DNA of 64,000 bases, from the NCBI RefSeq assembly GCF_004331175.1, contig NZ_SJOD01000005.1, positions 186,001 to 250,000 of the forward strand, given 5' to 3'. Positions 1 through 9,444 of the stretch are shown here, piece by piece. Every line of letters starts with the position of its first letter. Within the stretch, counting starts at the first letter, position 1. Below the pieces are notes generated by a model. It worked only from the letters and a program-made list of their open reading frames with translations. It searched no databases and had not been told where the DNA came from. The translations under genes and the position numbers were made by a program. The DNA comes from Acinetobacter sp. ANC 4178. Its GTDB lineage: Bacteria; Pseudomonadota; Gammaproteobacteria; Pseudomonadales; Moraxellaceae.

Positions 1-25
1 AAATTTACCCATTTTAAATTCAGAG

Positions 26-55
26 ATATATCCACGAGTAATTTTGTGGATATAT
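26..55. other. Inverted repeat / hairpin at the left edge
   Basis: Two perfect 10-bp arms (ATATATCCAC and GTGGATATAT) are separated by 10 bp. The hairpin is followed by a mildly T-rich stretch on the plus strand, so it may terminate a gene lying left of the window. It could equally be an operator. The rest of positions 1-186 shows no gene. Confidence 0.45.
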
Positions 56-186
56 TCATTTTAGCTTTTTGAAAGCCGAAATAACCTCTTCTACATTTTG
101 TACTAGACATCTTCAACTACTTTAGCCAAGATATAAAAATGAGCTTCATTAAAATAATTTAAAAACTCCTGTGCGAGGGCTAGAAC

Positions 187-1647
187 ATGTCAGAAATTGA
201 ACTTAAATTTCAAATTCCAGTCGCTTTTCAAGACATGATTTACCAAGATTTTTGTGCATCCAATGTACATAAGCAACGCCTAATCGCGCATTATTACGAC
301 ACTCCAGATTTTCAATTGGCTCAACAGTCAATTGCACTGCGGTTACGTTTGGAGCAAGGTCACTGGATTCAAACCTTAAAATACAAAACCGAGCGACACA
401 TTGAACGTTTTGAGTTTGAATCTGACTTGGGTAAAAAAAAGCAGCCTAAACTCAATTTAAACCTGTATCAGGACCACTTTGATGAACTTCCGAGTTTATT
501 CACCACTCCTGATGCTGCTCAAAATTTTCAAATTAAATTTTCGACCGATGTCGAACGAATCTCCAAAATACTGTTGTTTAATCAATCTGAAATTGAAGTT
601 TGCCTCGACATCGGCCATTTGGTTTTTCAAAATGAAAAATTAAGAATATTTGAAATTGAATTTGAACTCATCCAAGGTTCAATTCATGACTTAATTCGCT
701 GTATAGAACCATGGATGAATAAATATCAGCTTTGGCTGGATACGCGCAGCAAATCGCAACGAGGAGATTTGCATCTACAACACCATGATGTGTTATTACC
801 CGAGTATGCCGAACCGATTCTTTTAGATCAGGAGATGACCGCTAATCATGCCGTACAGACCATCTTAAATAACACCTTTAAGCATTTCTTGCCCAATGCC
901 ACTGCCCTCGCGAGTGGGTCATATAATAGCGAACATGTACATCAAGCACGTGTCTCAATACGGCGTATGCGTAGTGCTTTAAAAAGTTATACCAACTTAG
1001 TAGATAATGTCTCTCCACACTGGGCAGCTCAGCTCCGTGTTATTTTTCAATCTTTAGGTCATGCACGAGATACCGATGCCATTCGTGAAACTTTACTCCC
1101 ACAACTGCAACAGGCAGGTTGTACACATTTAGACCTTCCTACAGCAGAGAACTTTCATAATCAAGTCATGTGGATTTTCCAATCCGTAGAAACCAATCAA
1201 TTGATACTGGAACTTATGGACTACATGACATCTGAACCGAATCTTAAAAATAAAAAGAAAAGACCATTTCTAAAATATGCAGAAAAAAACTTAAATAGAA
1301 CCCATCAGCGCATTGCAGATGACATTGGACATTTTTCGCAACTAGAAGATGAAGAAAAACACCAACTGCGCAAACGCTTTAAACACTTACGTTACAACAT
1401 TGAATTTGTGCGTAGTCTGTACCGTAATAAAGCCGTTAAGCACTATTTACAAGCCATTAAACCCATTCAAGAGATTTTAGGACAATATAATGACCTCTTG
1501 GTTGCCGAGCAATTCTTCCATGAACTGCCCGAAAATGAAGAGATCACCTGTGCCATACACTGGCTTAAACAGCAGGAAAAACAACAACTCAAACACATTG
1601 ATAAACAGTTGAAAGCATTTAAAAAAATCAAACCGTTCTGGTCTTAA
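187..1647 (+). CDS. CYTH and CHAD domain-containing protein
   Basis: The 486-residue protein carries an N-terminal CYTH (triphosphate tunnel) domain at about residues 1-200. It opens with the diagnostic ExExK signature at E3, E5 and K7, followed by many alternating charged strands. Residues of about 215-480 form a helical CHAD domain with the conserved histidine and arginine pattern around HQARVSIRRMR and a basic LRKRFKHLRYN segment. CYTH enzymes hydrolyse triphosphate or short polyphosphate using divalent metal, and CHAD domains bind polyphosphate. A role in inorganic (poly)phosphate metabolism is therefore likely, but the substrate is inferred. An AGGG ribosome site lies about 9 bases before the ATG. 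The convergent neighbour ends 7 bp downstream. There is no transmembrane segment or signal peptide, so it should be cytoplasmic. Confidence 0.88.
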   Translation: MSEIELKFQIPVAFQDMIYQDFCASNVHKQRLIAHYYDTPDFQLAQQSIALRLRLEQGHWIQTLKYKTERHIERFEFESDLGKKKQPKLNLNLYQDHFDELPSLFTTPDAAQNFQIKFSTDVERISKILLFNQSEIEVCLDIGHLVFQNEKLRIFEIEFELIQGSIHDLIRCIEPWMNKYQLWLDTRSKSQRGDLHLQHHDVLLPEYAEPILLDQEMTANHAVQTILNNTFKHFLPNATALASGSYNSEHVHQARVSIRRMRSALKSYTNLVDNVSPHWAAQLRVIFQSLGHARDTDAIRETLLPQLQQAGCTHLDLPTAENFHNQVMWIFQSVETNQLILELMDYMTSEPNLKNKKKRPFLKYAEKNLNRTHQRIADDIGHFSQLEDEEKHQLRKRFKHLRYNIEFVRSLYRNKAVKHYLQAIKPIQEILGQYNDLLVAEQFFHELPENEEITCAIHWLKQQEKQQLKHIDKQLKAFKKIKPFWS

Positions 1648-1654
1648 CACCAAC

Positions 1655-2287
1655 TTAACGGTATTTTCCAAAGACTTTCCAGACCTCATTGTCTGCAAGC
1701 GGATCACTATAACTATCACTACGTTGCTTACGTGGCTTATCCCGTGCATCGACCAATTTAAAGTGCTCTTCCGTGCTTAATATAATGCCATTTACATAAA
1801 ATCGGGTCCGTGTATATTCACTTTGCCCATGCTGAAATACATAGGTTCTTAGATCAATGAATTCTCGGTGTGCCACCAATGCTGCCTGTTCATCGCTATT
1901 TAGCCAAGCTTGCATAGCAGCAACCTGCTCTGCGGAATATTCACCGCATTTATCTAATAGACTGGCGATTCCCCTAAAAGTCTTTGATTCTTTCGCTCGC
2001 GTTTTATTAATCCGAATTCGGTCTACATGGAAATAAAACAAAGGTAAATTAAGATGACTGGGTAAGTGAATAGCATCCACGACCTCATCACTTAAAAAAG
2101 GTTGGCTCAACAGTTGCGCCCGCTCAATTAAGTCTTGCCATTGTTGATAATAGTGTGCGACATCCTCTGCCGAACCATAATAAATGGGTAATCCTTCGAC
2201 ATTTGCCAAAGATTGAGGTGGCCAAATTTGTTGGCGCAAAAGTGCAATATCATGTTTAAGATTTTGAATTGCAATAGCATCTGACAT
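1655..2287 (-). CDS. Conserved hypothetical protein, about 210 aa
   Basis: I do not recognise a characterised family. From the second methionine (MSDAIAIQN) the protein has 210 residues, is soluble, and is rich in Gln, Glu and Arg. Its N-terminal part looks helical (residues 1-60) and the C-terminal third is basic (DARDKPRKQRSDS near residue 190). The preferred start at 2287 trims an ATG four codons upstream. It converges with the CYTH-CHAD gene, whose stop lies 7 bp away, and diverges from the DUF3144 gene. No catalytic motif is obvious. Even amino-acid composition and clean flanks make it a credible gene. Confidence 0.7.
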   Translation of the reverse strand: MSDAIAIQNLKHDIALLRQQIWPPQSLANVEGLPIYYGSAEDVAHYYQQWQDLIERAQLLSQPFLSDEVVDAIHLPSHLNLPLFYFHVDRIRINKTRAKESKTFRGIASLLDKCGEYSAEQVAAMQAWLNSDEQAALVAHREFIDLRTYVFQHGQSEYTRTRFYVNGIILSTEEHFKLVDARDKPRKQRSDSYSDPLADNEVWKVFGKYR

Positions 2288-2397
2288 AACACGTTCCAAT
2301 TTTAATAATGCTTAGGCTATTTTTAGATTAAGTCAAAGGTTTTGTTTCTGCAAGGCTTTGCCTATAATGCAGAATGAAATTTTAGCTAGGAACAGTC

Positions 2398-2787
2398 ATG
2401 GTTCAAAAGATTGACGCTACTGATGTCACCGAAGAAGAAGCTTTGAATGCTGCTTTTTTTGAACGTGCAGATGAATTTATTAAACATGCCAATGAATTTT
2501 GTCGCCCAGCCAAAGGACAACAAGTCAAACCCAATGAAATTCGTGGTCAAGTCAGCGCTTCTATGCTGTTTGCAACGGCACGTTTCAATACTTGGGTTGC
2601 AGCGAATAACTTCAAAGATGGCAATGAAATGCGTGATGCCAAAGAACAAGTGATGTCTTATGTCATGCAACAATTCCAAATGATGTTAGAAGACAACTAT
2701 GACGAATACTGTGAACAGTTCGAGAACTATTTACGTTTCCGTCATAATGAAGAGTTCCATGCCAATAAGCATGATCATGACCATTAA
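2398..2787 (+). CDS. DUF3144 family protein
   Basis: A 129-residue acidic cytoplasmic protein resembling the DUF3144 family. The core around residues 22-110 has the family pattern of a helix with FFERADEFIKHAN, a VSASMLFATARFNTW helix and a C-terminal helix with EDNYDEYCEQFENYLR. The tail is His/Asp-rich (HANKHDHDH), which might bind metal, although such tails are often incidental. No biochemical function is known for the family. An AGGAA ribosome site precedes the ATG, and a strong terminator follows immediately, so the gene appears monocistronic. Confidence 0.8.
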   Translation: MVQKIDATDVTEEEALNAAFFERADEFIKHANEFCRPAKGQQVKPNEIRGQVSASMLFATARFNTWVAANNFKDGNEMRDAKEQVMSYVMQQFQMMLEDNYDEYCEQFENYLRFRHNEEFHANKHDHDH

Positions 2788-2800
2788 TTCGATGGTGTAA

Positions 2801-2837
2801 TAAAAAAGCCCTCAGCTTAGACTCAGGGCTTTTTTAT
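2801..2837. terminator. Bidirectional intrinsic terminator
   Basis: The stem AAAAAAGCCCT pairs with AGGGCTTTTTT around an 11-base loop. It ends the DUF3144 gene on the plus strand and also the convergent small secreted protein on the minus strand, where the A-run becomes the U-tract. Confidence 0.85.
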
Positions 2838-2840
2838 TGC

Positions 2841-3152
2841 TTAAACTTTACGATCCCAAACGATCTTTTTTATTACGTTATCGACAATGGTGACGGTGTA
2901 ATAGGTATTTCCCACCAAATACACATAGTCTGATGCAGTAAGCTGCTTCCTTCCTTCTTTCCACTCGTAATTCCGCACCGAGATTGGCGATTGCTGCATA
3001 TTTTGCACCAACTGAATATAGCTATCGCCAAGCGATACCAATTGCCCATTTTCAGTACGGATGGTACGTGTTTCAGTCGCTGCTGTAGCGTAAGAAGTAC
3101 CGATTGCAAATATAAAAAGAAGATAACCAGAAATTTTTAGAATTTTCTTCAT
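2841..3152 (-). CDS. Small secreted protein (DUF2845-like)
   Basis: About 103 residues starting at MKKILKISGYLL, with a clear Sec signal peptide. The hydrophobic core is followed by a likely cleavage site after ATA at about residue 24. The mature part, about 80 residues, contains GQLVSLGDSYIQLVQNM and a C-terminal strand ending in VIKKIVWDRKV. The GQLVSLGDS pattern recalls DUF2845/SmpA-type small periplasmic proteins, but I cannot confirm the family. A longer start seven codons upstream at 3173 would spoil the signal peptide and is disfavoured. Its role is unknown. Confidence 0.65.
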   Translation of the reverse strand: MKKILKISGYLLFIFAIGTSYATAATETRTIRTENGQLVSLGDSYIQLVQNMQQSPISVRNYEWKEGRKQLTASDYVYLVGNTYYTVTIVDNVIKKIVWDRKV

Positions 3153-3251
3153 ATAGATAGACTCAATCAACATGATATTTTCGTTATTAAGAAGTAATAT
3201 AAAATTTTGTTTATTTTTATCATCTGTTTAATTTAACTTCAAGTTTTAAAA

Positions 3252-3280
3252 TAAAAAGCCACAAGATTGTGACTTTTTAT
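3252..3280 (-). terminator. Intrinsic terminator of the M16 peptidase gene
   Basis: On the minus strand AAAAAGTCAC pairs with GTGGCTTTTT (one G-U pair) and is followed by a T-rich tail. It lies 34 bp after the M16 stop codon. Confidence 0.7.
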
Positions 3281-3313
3281 TAAAACATTCAAGATTCTGA
3301 TAACTCAGAAAAA

Positions 3314-6079
3314 TTAAGGCTTAGCCTGCCCATATTGGTCTGCCATCACTTCAACCAATTGATCAAGATGAATGTATTTTTTGATGGCTTGGTCTACATC
3401 TGCTTTGGTCAAGTTTGCAATCGCTTGATCACGTTTTTTACGGAACAATAAATCGCGGTTTCGTTCTAATTGCGAAGTCAGCAGTTGATGAATATTACGC
3501 TCATCTTCCAAAGCCGTTACGCGGTTTTTTAGAATATCGGCTTTTGCTGCCTCTAGCTCTTGTTCTGTAACACCATGATCTAGCAATTCTTGTAGAACTT
3601 TATGCACTGATTGAGACACTTGCTCAGCTTTACCCGCGGTGTAATTGGCACTAATACTCAGCGCACCTGAGTTCACCCAATCATCTAACTGAATTTCACT
3701 GCCAAAGCCATATACCAAAGCATTCTTCTCGCGCAATTCCTGAGCTAAACGTGAAGAGAGCTGCGAATCTCCAAGAATATAACTAAAGACCAACATGGCT
3801 GCTGCATCAGGATGATCCTCACCTAATGGGAAAGTAAGTAAACTTTGATAACTACCAAATTCACGTTGTTCCGATAACACATGCTTCTTCTGCGCTTTAT
3901 ACGGCGTATATTCAGATGTGAGTTGCGCATAAGCTTGATCCCCTTTCCAATTGCCAAACTGTTTTTTTACTGTACGCAACATTTTCTTGTCATCAAACTC
4001 CCCTGTAATGGCAATTTGTGCATGATTCATGGCAAAGTATTGTTGATACAGTTGCTTCACCTGCTCATTGGTCGAGGCTTGGAATTGCTTCTTGGCATAT
4101 TCAGGTTCGAAGTGATAACGCAAATCTCCTTGCGGATAAATTTCAATTAAACGTGCAATCGTCAGCGCAGCAACGGTTTCAGGTTCTGTATAGGGGCGGT
4201 TTAAGCTCGATAATGTTTGCGATTTAATTAAATCAAACTGTGACTGTTCAAACTTCGGGTTCTTCATGACTTCTACAATATAATTAAAGAAGTCTTCAAA
4301 TTTTTCTTTTTTCGCCACAATCTGAATGGTCATACCGTTGCCATTAGACGATGCTGTTGCAGATCCACCTGCATCAATCGATTTATCGGCAATGTCTTGC
4401 AAACTGTATTTATCTGAAGCACGGAGCAGCAAATAGGATGTGAAATCAATAATTTCACTTTTGTTCATTAACGCTTGTGCTGTACCAAACTCAACATTAA
4501 TGGTGGCATAGGTTTTATTGTCTCGAGTGGCAACAGGATAAAGTGCATATTTCATCCCATTTTTAAATTCGCCCCGTTGAATATTCTTCTCGTTCTTTTC
4601 CAAATATTGTTGTGAGCTTGCAACGTATTGTGTCACTTCCTGCTTATACACACTCACATCTTTGAGCGGCTCTGGTGCTTGAATCTGCTGAGCAATAGTT
4701 TTACTTGGGGCTTTTGCCTGCTGCTGTTGCATGGCTTTTTTCTGATCTTCTGGCGTAGGCTCAATATCCCCAGAAATACGGTGTTCTTTGACCAAGAATT
4801 GTTTTAAGGTCTGATTCACTTCATTCAGACTAAGGTTCTGAATATTATTGAGATCGACATAGTATTGATCCCAACGTCCCTGACTCGCCACAAAATAATC
4901 CGCCAGACGTGAGCCCAATGCGGCTGAATTACTTTGAATGCTGTCCGCCTGATTTTGAATGAGACTTTTCACACGCTTTAATTCAGTTTCATTAAAATCT
5001 TGCGTTTTTTCTACCCCTTGATCGAGCGCCTGATCGACTTGCTCGGCATTATGATTCGGTGCATACATTGCGCCCATAAACACCAAATTAAAATCACGAT
5101 CTAACCATGTGGTTGCCTGCACCATGGTACTGGTGCCCGTTTCCACCATACTTTGATACAAATGCCCGCTCGGCTGCATGGTATACAACAATGGAGATAA
5201 AGCTAAAGCGGGTTTAATCTGCTCATTTTTACCATTTAAGTAAATATTGAACTTGGCTAAATCACTGCCCTTCGCGACTTTAAATTCACGTTGTTTAATT
5301 TTACTTGCATCAAGCTGTGGCACTTGAACCTGAGCAGGAATCTGGCGTGCTGGAATTGCACTAAACTGTTGATCAATCTGTTTAAGGACTTGTGACTGAT
5401 CAAATTTCCCAGCAATGACCATTACTGCATTATTCGGTGCATACCACGTGCGATAGAACTGATTCAGTTCATTCATTTTGATGGACTGCAATTCTTTTAA
5501 ATCACCAATGGGTAAACGTCCTAAATACTGGTTTCCATAAGCCGATTTCCACATCTGATCCATCAACACGGCAAAAGGTTGATCTAAACGAACTTCACGC
5601 TCACGTTTCACAATGGCAATTTCAGAAGGGACAAACTTCTCTTGCAGTACCAATTTATCCATCCGCTCCGCTTCTAAATGCAGAATTTCGTTTAAAGCTG
5701 TTTGTTCTGGACGGACAACGTTTATATAGCGAGTCGAATAATAGTCGGTACTGGCATTGGTCATTAAGGTGTATTGATCCAATCTGCGCTGGAATTCTTC
5801 ACCTTTAACATTTTGCGTCCCTTTAAATGCAAGATGTTCCAATAAATGTGCTAATCCCCCTTTACCTTGCGGATCATTCAAGGATCCTGTTAGATAAATG
5901 GTGCTCATATAGACTTTATTTTCTTTATCATTCGGCGCCAAAATGACCCGAAAACCGTTATCTAATTTATATTCTTCAATTTGATGATCTGATTTGACCA
6001 AAACAGGCTGTGCCCAAGCAGCCGAACTTAAACCAACAAAAAACAGAGAGAAAGTAAGTTTTTTCAACCGCATTAACAT
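3314..6079 (-). CDS. M16 (pitrilysin/insulinase) family metallopeptidase, two-domain, secreted
   Basis: About 920 residues with an N-terminal signal peptide (MRLKKLTFSLFF ... AAWA). The first M16 domain carries the inverted zinc motif HxxEH (HLLEH, about 80 residues into the preprotein) and the downstream glutamate region (EAERMDKL ... KREREVRLDQ). The second, non-catalytic M16 half runs from about residue 500 to the end, so this is the tandem periplasmic type. It should degrade peptides in the periplasm. The preferred start at 6079 has a TTGGAA ribosome site; the ATG eight codons earlier would place charged residues before the signal sequence. A Gln/Lys-rich linker lies near residues 440-480. 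The substrate is unknown. Confidence 0.9.
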   Translation of the reverse strand: MLMRLKKLTFSLFFVGLSSAAWAQPVLVKSDHQIEEYKLDNGFRVILAPNDKENKVYMSTIYLTGSLNDPQGKGGLAHLLEHLAFKGTQNVKGEEFQRRLDQYTLMTNASTDYYSTRYINVVRPEQTALNEILHLEAERMDKLVLQEKFVPSEIAIVKREREVRLDQPFAVLMDQMWKSAYGNQYLGRLPIGDLKELQSIKMNELNQFYRTWYAPNNAVMVIAGKFDQSQVLKQIDQQFSAIPARQIPAQVQVPQLDASKIKQREFKVAKGSDLAKFNIYLNGKNEQIKPALALSPLLYTMQPSGHLYQSMVETGTSTMVQATTWLDRDFNLVFMGAMYAPNHNAEQVDQALDQGVEKTQDFNETELKRVKSLIQNQADSIQSNSAALGSRLADYFVASQGRWDQYYVDLNNIQNLSLNEVNQTLKQFLVKEHRISGDIEPTPEDQKKAMQQQQAKAPSKTIAQQIQAPEPLKDVSVYKQEVTQYVASSQQYLEKNEKNIQRGEFKNGMKYALYPVATRDNKTYATINVEFGTAQALMNKSEIIDFTSYLLLRASDKYSLQDIADKSIDAGGSATASSNGNGMTIQIVAKKEKFEDFFNYIVEVMKNPKFEQSQFDLIKSQTLSSLNRPYTEPETVAALTIARLIEIYPQGDLRYHFEPEYAKKQFQASTNEQVKQLYQQYFAMNHAQIAITGEFDDKKMLRTVKKQFGNWKGDQAYAQLTSEYTPYKAQKKHVLSEQREFGSYQSLLTFPLGEDHPDAAAMLVFSYILGDSQLSSRLAQELREKNALVYGFGSEIQLDDWVNSGALSISANYTAGKAEQVSQSVHKVLQELLDHGVTEQELEAAKADILKNRVTALEDERNIHQLLTSQLERNRDLLFRKKRDQAIANLTKADVDQAIKKYIHLDQLVEVMADQYGQAKP

Positions 6080-6165
6080 GTTAATTCCAATATATTCAGT
6101 CATATAAATATTTTATAAGCTGACTATCTTACGGAATAGAAATAGGGATTTATAGTGAAGTTTTG

Positions 6166-6197
6166 CAAAGCAACGCTCAGTTTTGAGCGTTGCTTTG
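6166..6197. terminator. Strong hairpin, probable terminator
   Basis: Perfect 14-bp arms (CAAAGCAACGCTCA / TGAGCGTTGCTTTG) surround a 4-base loop between the phzF-like stop and the M16 start. The U-tract is poor on both strands, so termination efficiency is uncertain. Confidence 0.5.
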
Positions 6198-6208
6198 TTC
6201 AAATATAT

Positions 6209-7033
6209 TTAATCTAAAAATAATTCTGCTTGCATATAGAGTTTGCCATAGCCTGAAATTTCGATACGGTCTTGATCTAAAACCTTACAATACAATTCGC
6301 CACCTCGCACAGAGGCTTGATACGCAATCAACTCCGTTTTGTTTAATCGTTCTGCCCACAACGGCGCTATGGCAGTGTGAATAGAACCTGTGACTGGATC
6401 TTCATCGATGCCTATTGCAGGGGCAAAATAACGTGACACACAATCGTATTCTGCATTTGAAGCAGTAATGGCAACATCTACACTTGAACTGTGTGCGGTA
6501 ATAGCGGTACGTAAAGCACCCAATTGTTTTAACAGTTCTAAGTTTGGTTGCTCATCCAAAACGTCTTGCACACTTTCATACTCAACAATAAACGCCTGTT
6601 GATTCAAATACACATTTTTAAATGGCTTGCTGAGTGCCTGAATTAAAAGTTCAGGGTAATCTTCTACTTTTTCTGCACGGCGGATTGGAAAATTCATACA
6701 AATTTTGCCATCGTCCGCCTGACTCACAACAAAAACACCCAATTTTTTCACATGAAAATGAATGATCTGAGCTTGGGTATAATCTTTAAACAACACAAAA
6801 CTGCTGGCTAAAGTTGCATGCCCACAAAAATCAACTTCCGCGGTAGGTGTAAACCAACGAATTTCAAAATGTTCGGCATCAATCTTTTTTACAAAAGCAG
6901 TTTCAGACAGGTTATTTTCCAAAGCAATATTTTGCATGAGTGCTTCATCTAACCATTGCTCAGTCACAATCACTGCCGCAGGATTACCCTTAAATAATGC
7001 ATTGCTAAAAGCATCGACTTGATACATTTTCAT
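6209..7033 (-). CDS. PhzF family isomerase-like protein
   Basis: A 274-residue cytoplasmic protein of the PhzF fold (two similar halves, diaminopimelate-epimerase-like). It shows the conserved LSETAFV segment with the catalytic-type glutamate at about residue 44, the GHATLASS motif near residue 75, and the second-half motif DPVTGSIH near residue 225. Family members isomerise or epimerise small acids such as dihydrohydroxyanthranilate in phenazine synthesis. No phenazine genes are nearby, so the substrate here is unknown. The start at 7033 has a good GGAGAAAAATT ribosome site, unlike earlier in-frame ATGs. Confidence 0.88.
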   Translation of the reverse strand: MKMYQVDAFSNALFKGNPAAVIVTEQWLDEALMQNIALENNLSETAFVKKIDAEHFEIRWFTPTAEVDFCGHATLASSFVLFKDYTQAQIIHFHVKKLGVFVVSQADDGKICMNFPIRRAEKVEDYPELLIQALSKPFKNVYLNQQAFIVEYESVQDVLDEQPNLELLKQLGALRTAITAHSSSVDVAITASNAEYDCVSRYFAPAIGIDEDPVTGSIHTAIAPLWAERLNKTELIAYQASVRGGELYCKVLDQDRIEISGYGKLYMQAELFLD

Positions 7034-7129
7034 AATTTTTCTCCATTGTTTCATGGTTATTATGCCGTTACAGTCAAACAATAACAGATACAAATTTATT
7101 TGATTTATGGGTACAGTTTTTCATCGCGC

Positions 7130-7166
7130 AAAAAAAGAAAGCCAATATTTAAAAATACTGACTTTC
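7130..7166 (-). terminator. Intrinsic terminator of tcyP
   Basis: Read on the minus strand, GAAAGTCAGTATTT pairs with AAATATTGGCTTTC (with G-U pairs) and is followed by seven T. It lies 24 bp beyond the tcyP stop. Confidence 0.75.
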
Positions 7167-7189
7167 AATTTTACAACTGAACAAAGAAT

Positions 7190-8578
7190 TTAATTTTCGG
7201 TTAAATCAACATTTTCTTGTTTAAAAATGGTTTGATCGGTTTGCCCCAAGACTTGACTGGTGACCATACCCGCAGTCATTGAACCATTCACATTCAAAGC
7301 CGTACGTCCCATATCAATTAATGGTTCAATCGAAATGAGTAGCGCCACTAAAGTCACGGGTAAGCCCAACATCGGCAACACAATTAAAGCAGCGAAGGTT
7401 GCACCACCACCCACACCTGCAACACCAACAGAACTTAGCGTTACGACACAGACTAAAGTCAGAATCCAGATTGGATCTAGAGGGTTAATCCCGACGGTTG
7501 GTGCCACCATCACCGCCAACATGGCAGGATATAAACCCGCGCAGCCATTTTGACCAATGGTCGTCCCAAAAGAGGCTGAGAAGCTGGCAATCGACTCAGG
7601 CACACCCAATCTACGCGTTTGTGCCTCAATATTTAGTGGAATACTGGCTGCACTAGAACGACTGGTAAATGCAAAAGTTAATACAGGCCAAACCTTTTTA
7701 AAGAATTGAACTGGATTGACACCCGTCAGCAACAAAATGATTGCATGCACGGCAAACATAAGGCCTAAACCAATATAAGATGCGACAAGGAATCCACCCA
7801 AGTTCAGAATGTCCGCCAACTTCGAATTCGCCACAATATTGGTCATTAAGGCAAATACACCATACGGCGTAAGGGTCATAATTAAGCGAACTAATTTCAT
7901 CACCCATGCTTGCATAATTTCAATTGCAGCAAGCAGTTTTTGCCCTTTCTCAGCATCCGCCTTGATTAAGTTTAAGCCTGCCATACCAAGGAATACTGCA
8001 AAGATCACGACACTAATAATTGAAGTCGGATGCGCGCCAGTCAGTTCAGCAAAAGGGTTACTCGGAATGAACGATAAAAATAGATCTGGAACTTGTAAAT
8101 CTGTCACTTGTCCAACATAGTCGGTTTGAATCGCATTCAGACGCTCAGTTTCTTGAGTACCTTGCACCAAACCTGCCGCAGTGAGTCCAAAGGCATTTGT
8201 CACCACCACACCGACAATAGCAGCGATCGCTGTTGTAACTAAAAGCGTACCGATACTAATAAAACTGATTTTGCCAAGTGAACCTGCATCATGCAGTTTA
8301 ATCACCGCACCTAAAATGGAAACGAAGACCAACGGCATGACCACCATTTGCAGCAGTTTGACATAGCCTTTACCCACCAAGTTAAACCATTGCACCGACT
8401 CTTGCAGCACCGTTGAACCTGTGCCATATACCACGTGCAAGAGTAAACCGAACACTACCCCCAAGCAAAGACCAGCAAGCACCTTTTTGGCAAGGCTCCA
8501 ATGGGTATGACGTGTCCGACTTAATAAGAACAGCAATGCCACAAACAGGATGACATTGATGATTAAGGGCATATTCAT
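7190..8578 (-). CDS. tcyP: L-cystine symporter (TcyP/YdjN-type, DAACS family)
   Basis: A 462-residue inner-membrane carrier with 8-9 hydrophobic segments and two re-entrant loops, matching E. coli YdjN (463 aa) in length and pattern. Recognisable features are the N-terminal extra helix before [10 protein letters not shown], the [14 protein letters not shown] segment, the serine-rich re-entrant loop [12 protein letters not shown], and [20 protein letters not shown] in the substrate-binding region. The family takes up cystine with a cation. An AGGGAAAAAAC ribosome site precedes the chosen ATG. It appears monocistronic with its own terminator. Cystine specificity is inferred from resemblance to YdjN rather than DctA/GltP, of which a separate example occurs at 37.5 kb. 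Confidence 0.85.
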   Translation of the reverse strand: MNMPLIINVILFVALLFLLSRTRHTHWSLAKKVLAGLCLGVVFGLLLHVVYGTGSTVLQESVQWFNLVGKGYVKLLQMVVMPLVFVSILGAVIKLHDAGSLGKISFISIGTLLVTTAIAAIVGVVVTNAFGLTAAGLVQGTQETERLNAIQTDYVGQVTDLQVPDLFLSFIPSNPFAELTGAHPTSIISVVIFAVFLGMAGLNLIKADAEKGQKLLAAIEIMQAWVMKLVRLIMTLTPYGVFALMTNIVANSKLADILNLGGFLVASYIGLGLMFAVHAIILLLTGVNPVQFFKKVWPVLTFAFTSRSSAASIPLNIEAQTRRLGVPESIASFSASFGTTIGQNGCAGLYPAMLAVMVAPTVGINPLDPIWILTLVCVVTLSSVGVAGVGGGATFAALIVLPMLGLPVTLVALLISIEPLIDMGRTALNVNGSMTAGMVTSQVLGQTDQTIFKQENVDLTEN

Positions 8579-8702
8579 GTTTTTTCCCTAAATAATGTAA
8601 TCCCTATTATAAATCAAAATTCAATTCGACTTTTGGCTTTACCTGTACAGACTCACCAAGTGTTCAAATTTAGACTACTCCTGCAACATTCAGAGTTATG
8701 AT

Positions 8703-9353
8703 ATGTCCGAGAAAATAATGTTATTGAATCTAAATATGGCTGAGCTGTTAAATCCACACATTCAACCTGTCGAACTGGCAAAGGCGTATCGTTTACTCAA
8801 TCATGGCCCAACCGTATTGGTTTCTGCACAACATGAGCAAGAAGCCAATGTTATGACTGCTGCATGGGCATGTGCTCTAGAGTTGGTTCCAGCCAAAGTA
8901 TCTGTCGTACTGGATAAAAGCACCAAAACTCGAAAATTAATTGAAGGTTCTGGTTATTTTGCGCTACAAGTTCCAACCTTGAAGCAAATTGAGTTGGTAC
9001 AAGCCTTAGGTTCTATCAGCCAGTTTGATGATCCAGCTAAACTTGAGCATTGTCATACTCCACTTTTTCACTTTGAGGGTTTTAACTTACCTGTGGTGGA
9101 AGGTTGTGCCGCTTGGTTGATATGCGAGTTAATTCCTGAACCTCATAATCAGCAAGCGCATGATCTGTTTATAGGGAAAGTGGTTGCAGCCTATGCAGAT
9201 AATCGCGTGTTTCGTGATGGACATTGGTATTACCATGAAGCTGACCCATCGTGGAAAAGTGTGCACCATGTTGCAGGAGGTCATTACTACACCATTGGTG
9301 ATGCTGTTGATGCCAACAAAATTAAGACTTTAATCTTCCCTAACCTTGAATGA
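8703..9353 (+). CDS. Flavin reductase-like FMN-binding protein
   Basis: A 216-residue protein of the flavin reductase-like split-barrel family. The core contains the typical GPTVLVSAQ strand, the NVMTAAWACALELVPAKVSVVLDKSTKTRK region that contacts FMN, the GYFALQVP strand, and a conserved Trp/His C-terminal region. Members reduce flavins with NAD(P)H or bind FMN for partner monooxygenases; no partner is adjacent. Two further in-frame ATG codons (8718, 8736) are possible starts. The region between this gene and divergent tcyP (8579-8702) holds both promoters. Confidence 0.82.
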   Translation: MSEKIMLLNLNMAELLNPHIQPVELAKAYRLLNHGPTVLVSAQHEQEANVMTAAWACALELVPAKVSVVLDKSTKTRKLIEGSGYFALQVPTLKQIELVQALGSISQFDDPAKLEHCHTPLFHFEGFNLPVVEGCAAWLICELIPEPHNQQAHDLFIGKVVAAYADNRVFRDGHWYYHEADPSWKSVHHVAGGHYYTIGDAVDANKIKTLIFPNLE

Positions 9354-9444
9354 TGCTCGACTAAAGGTGAAACGTCAGCGATTGTTTTTCTTTATTTTTC
9401 ACCTTATAGTTCAAGTATATTTTTTAAACAATTAGTCAAATTTT

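Noticed and set aside
1477..1749. 90-codon minus-strand frame across the CYTH-CHAD 3' end
   Set aside because: Antisense to a strongly supported coding region with a hydrophobic shadow composition.
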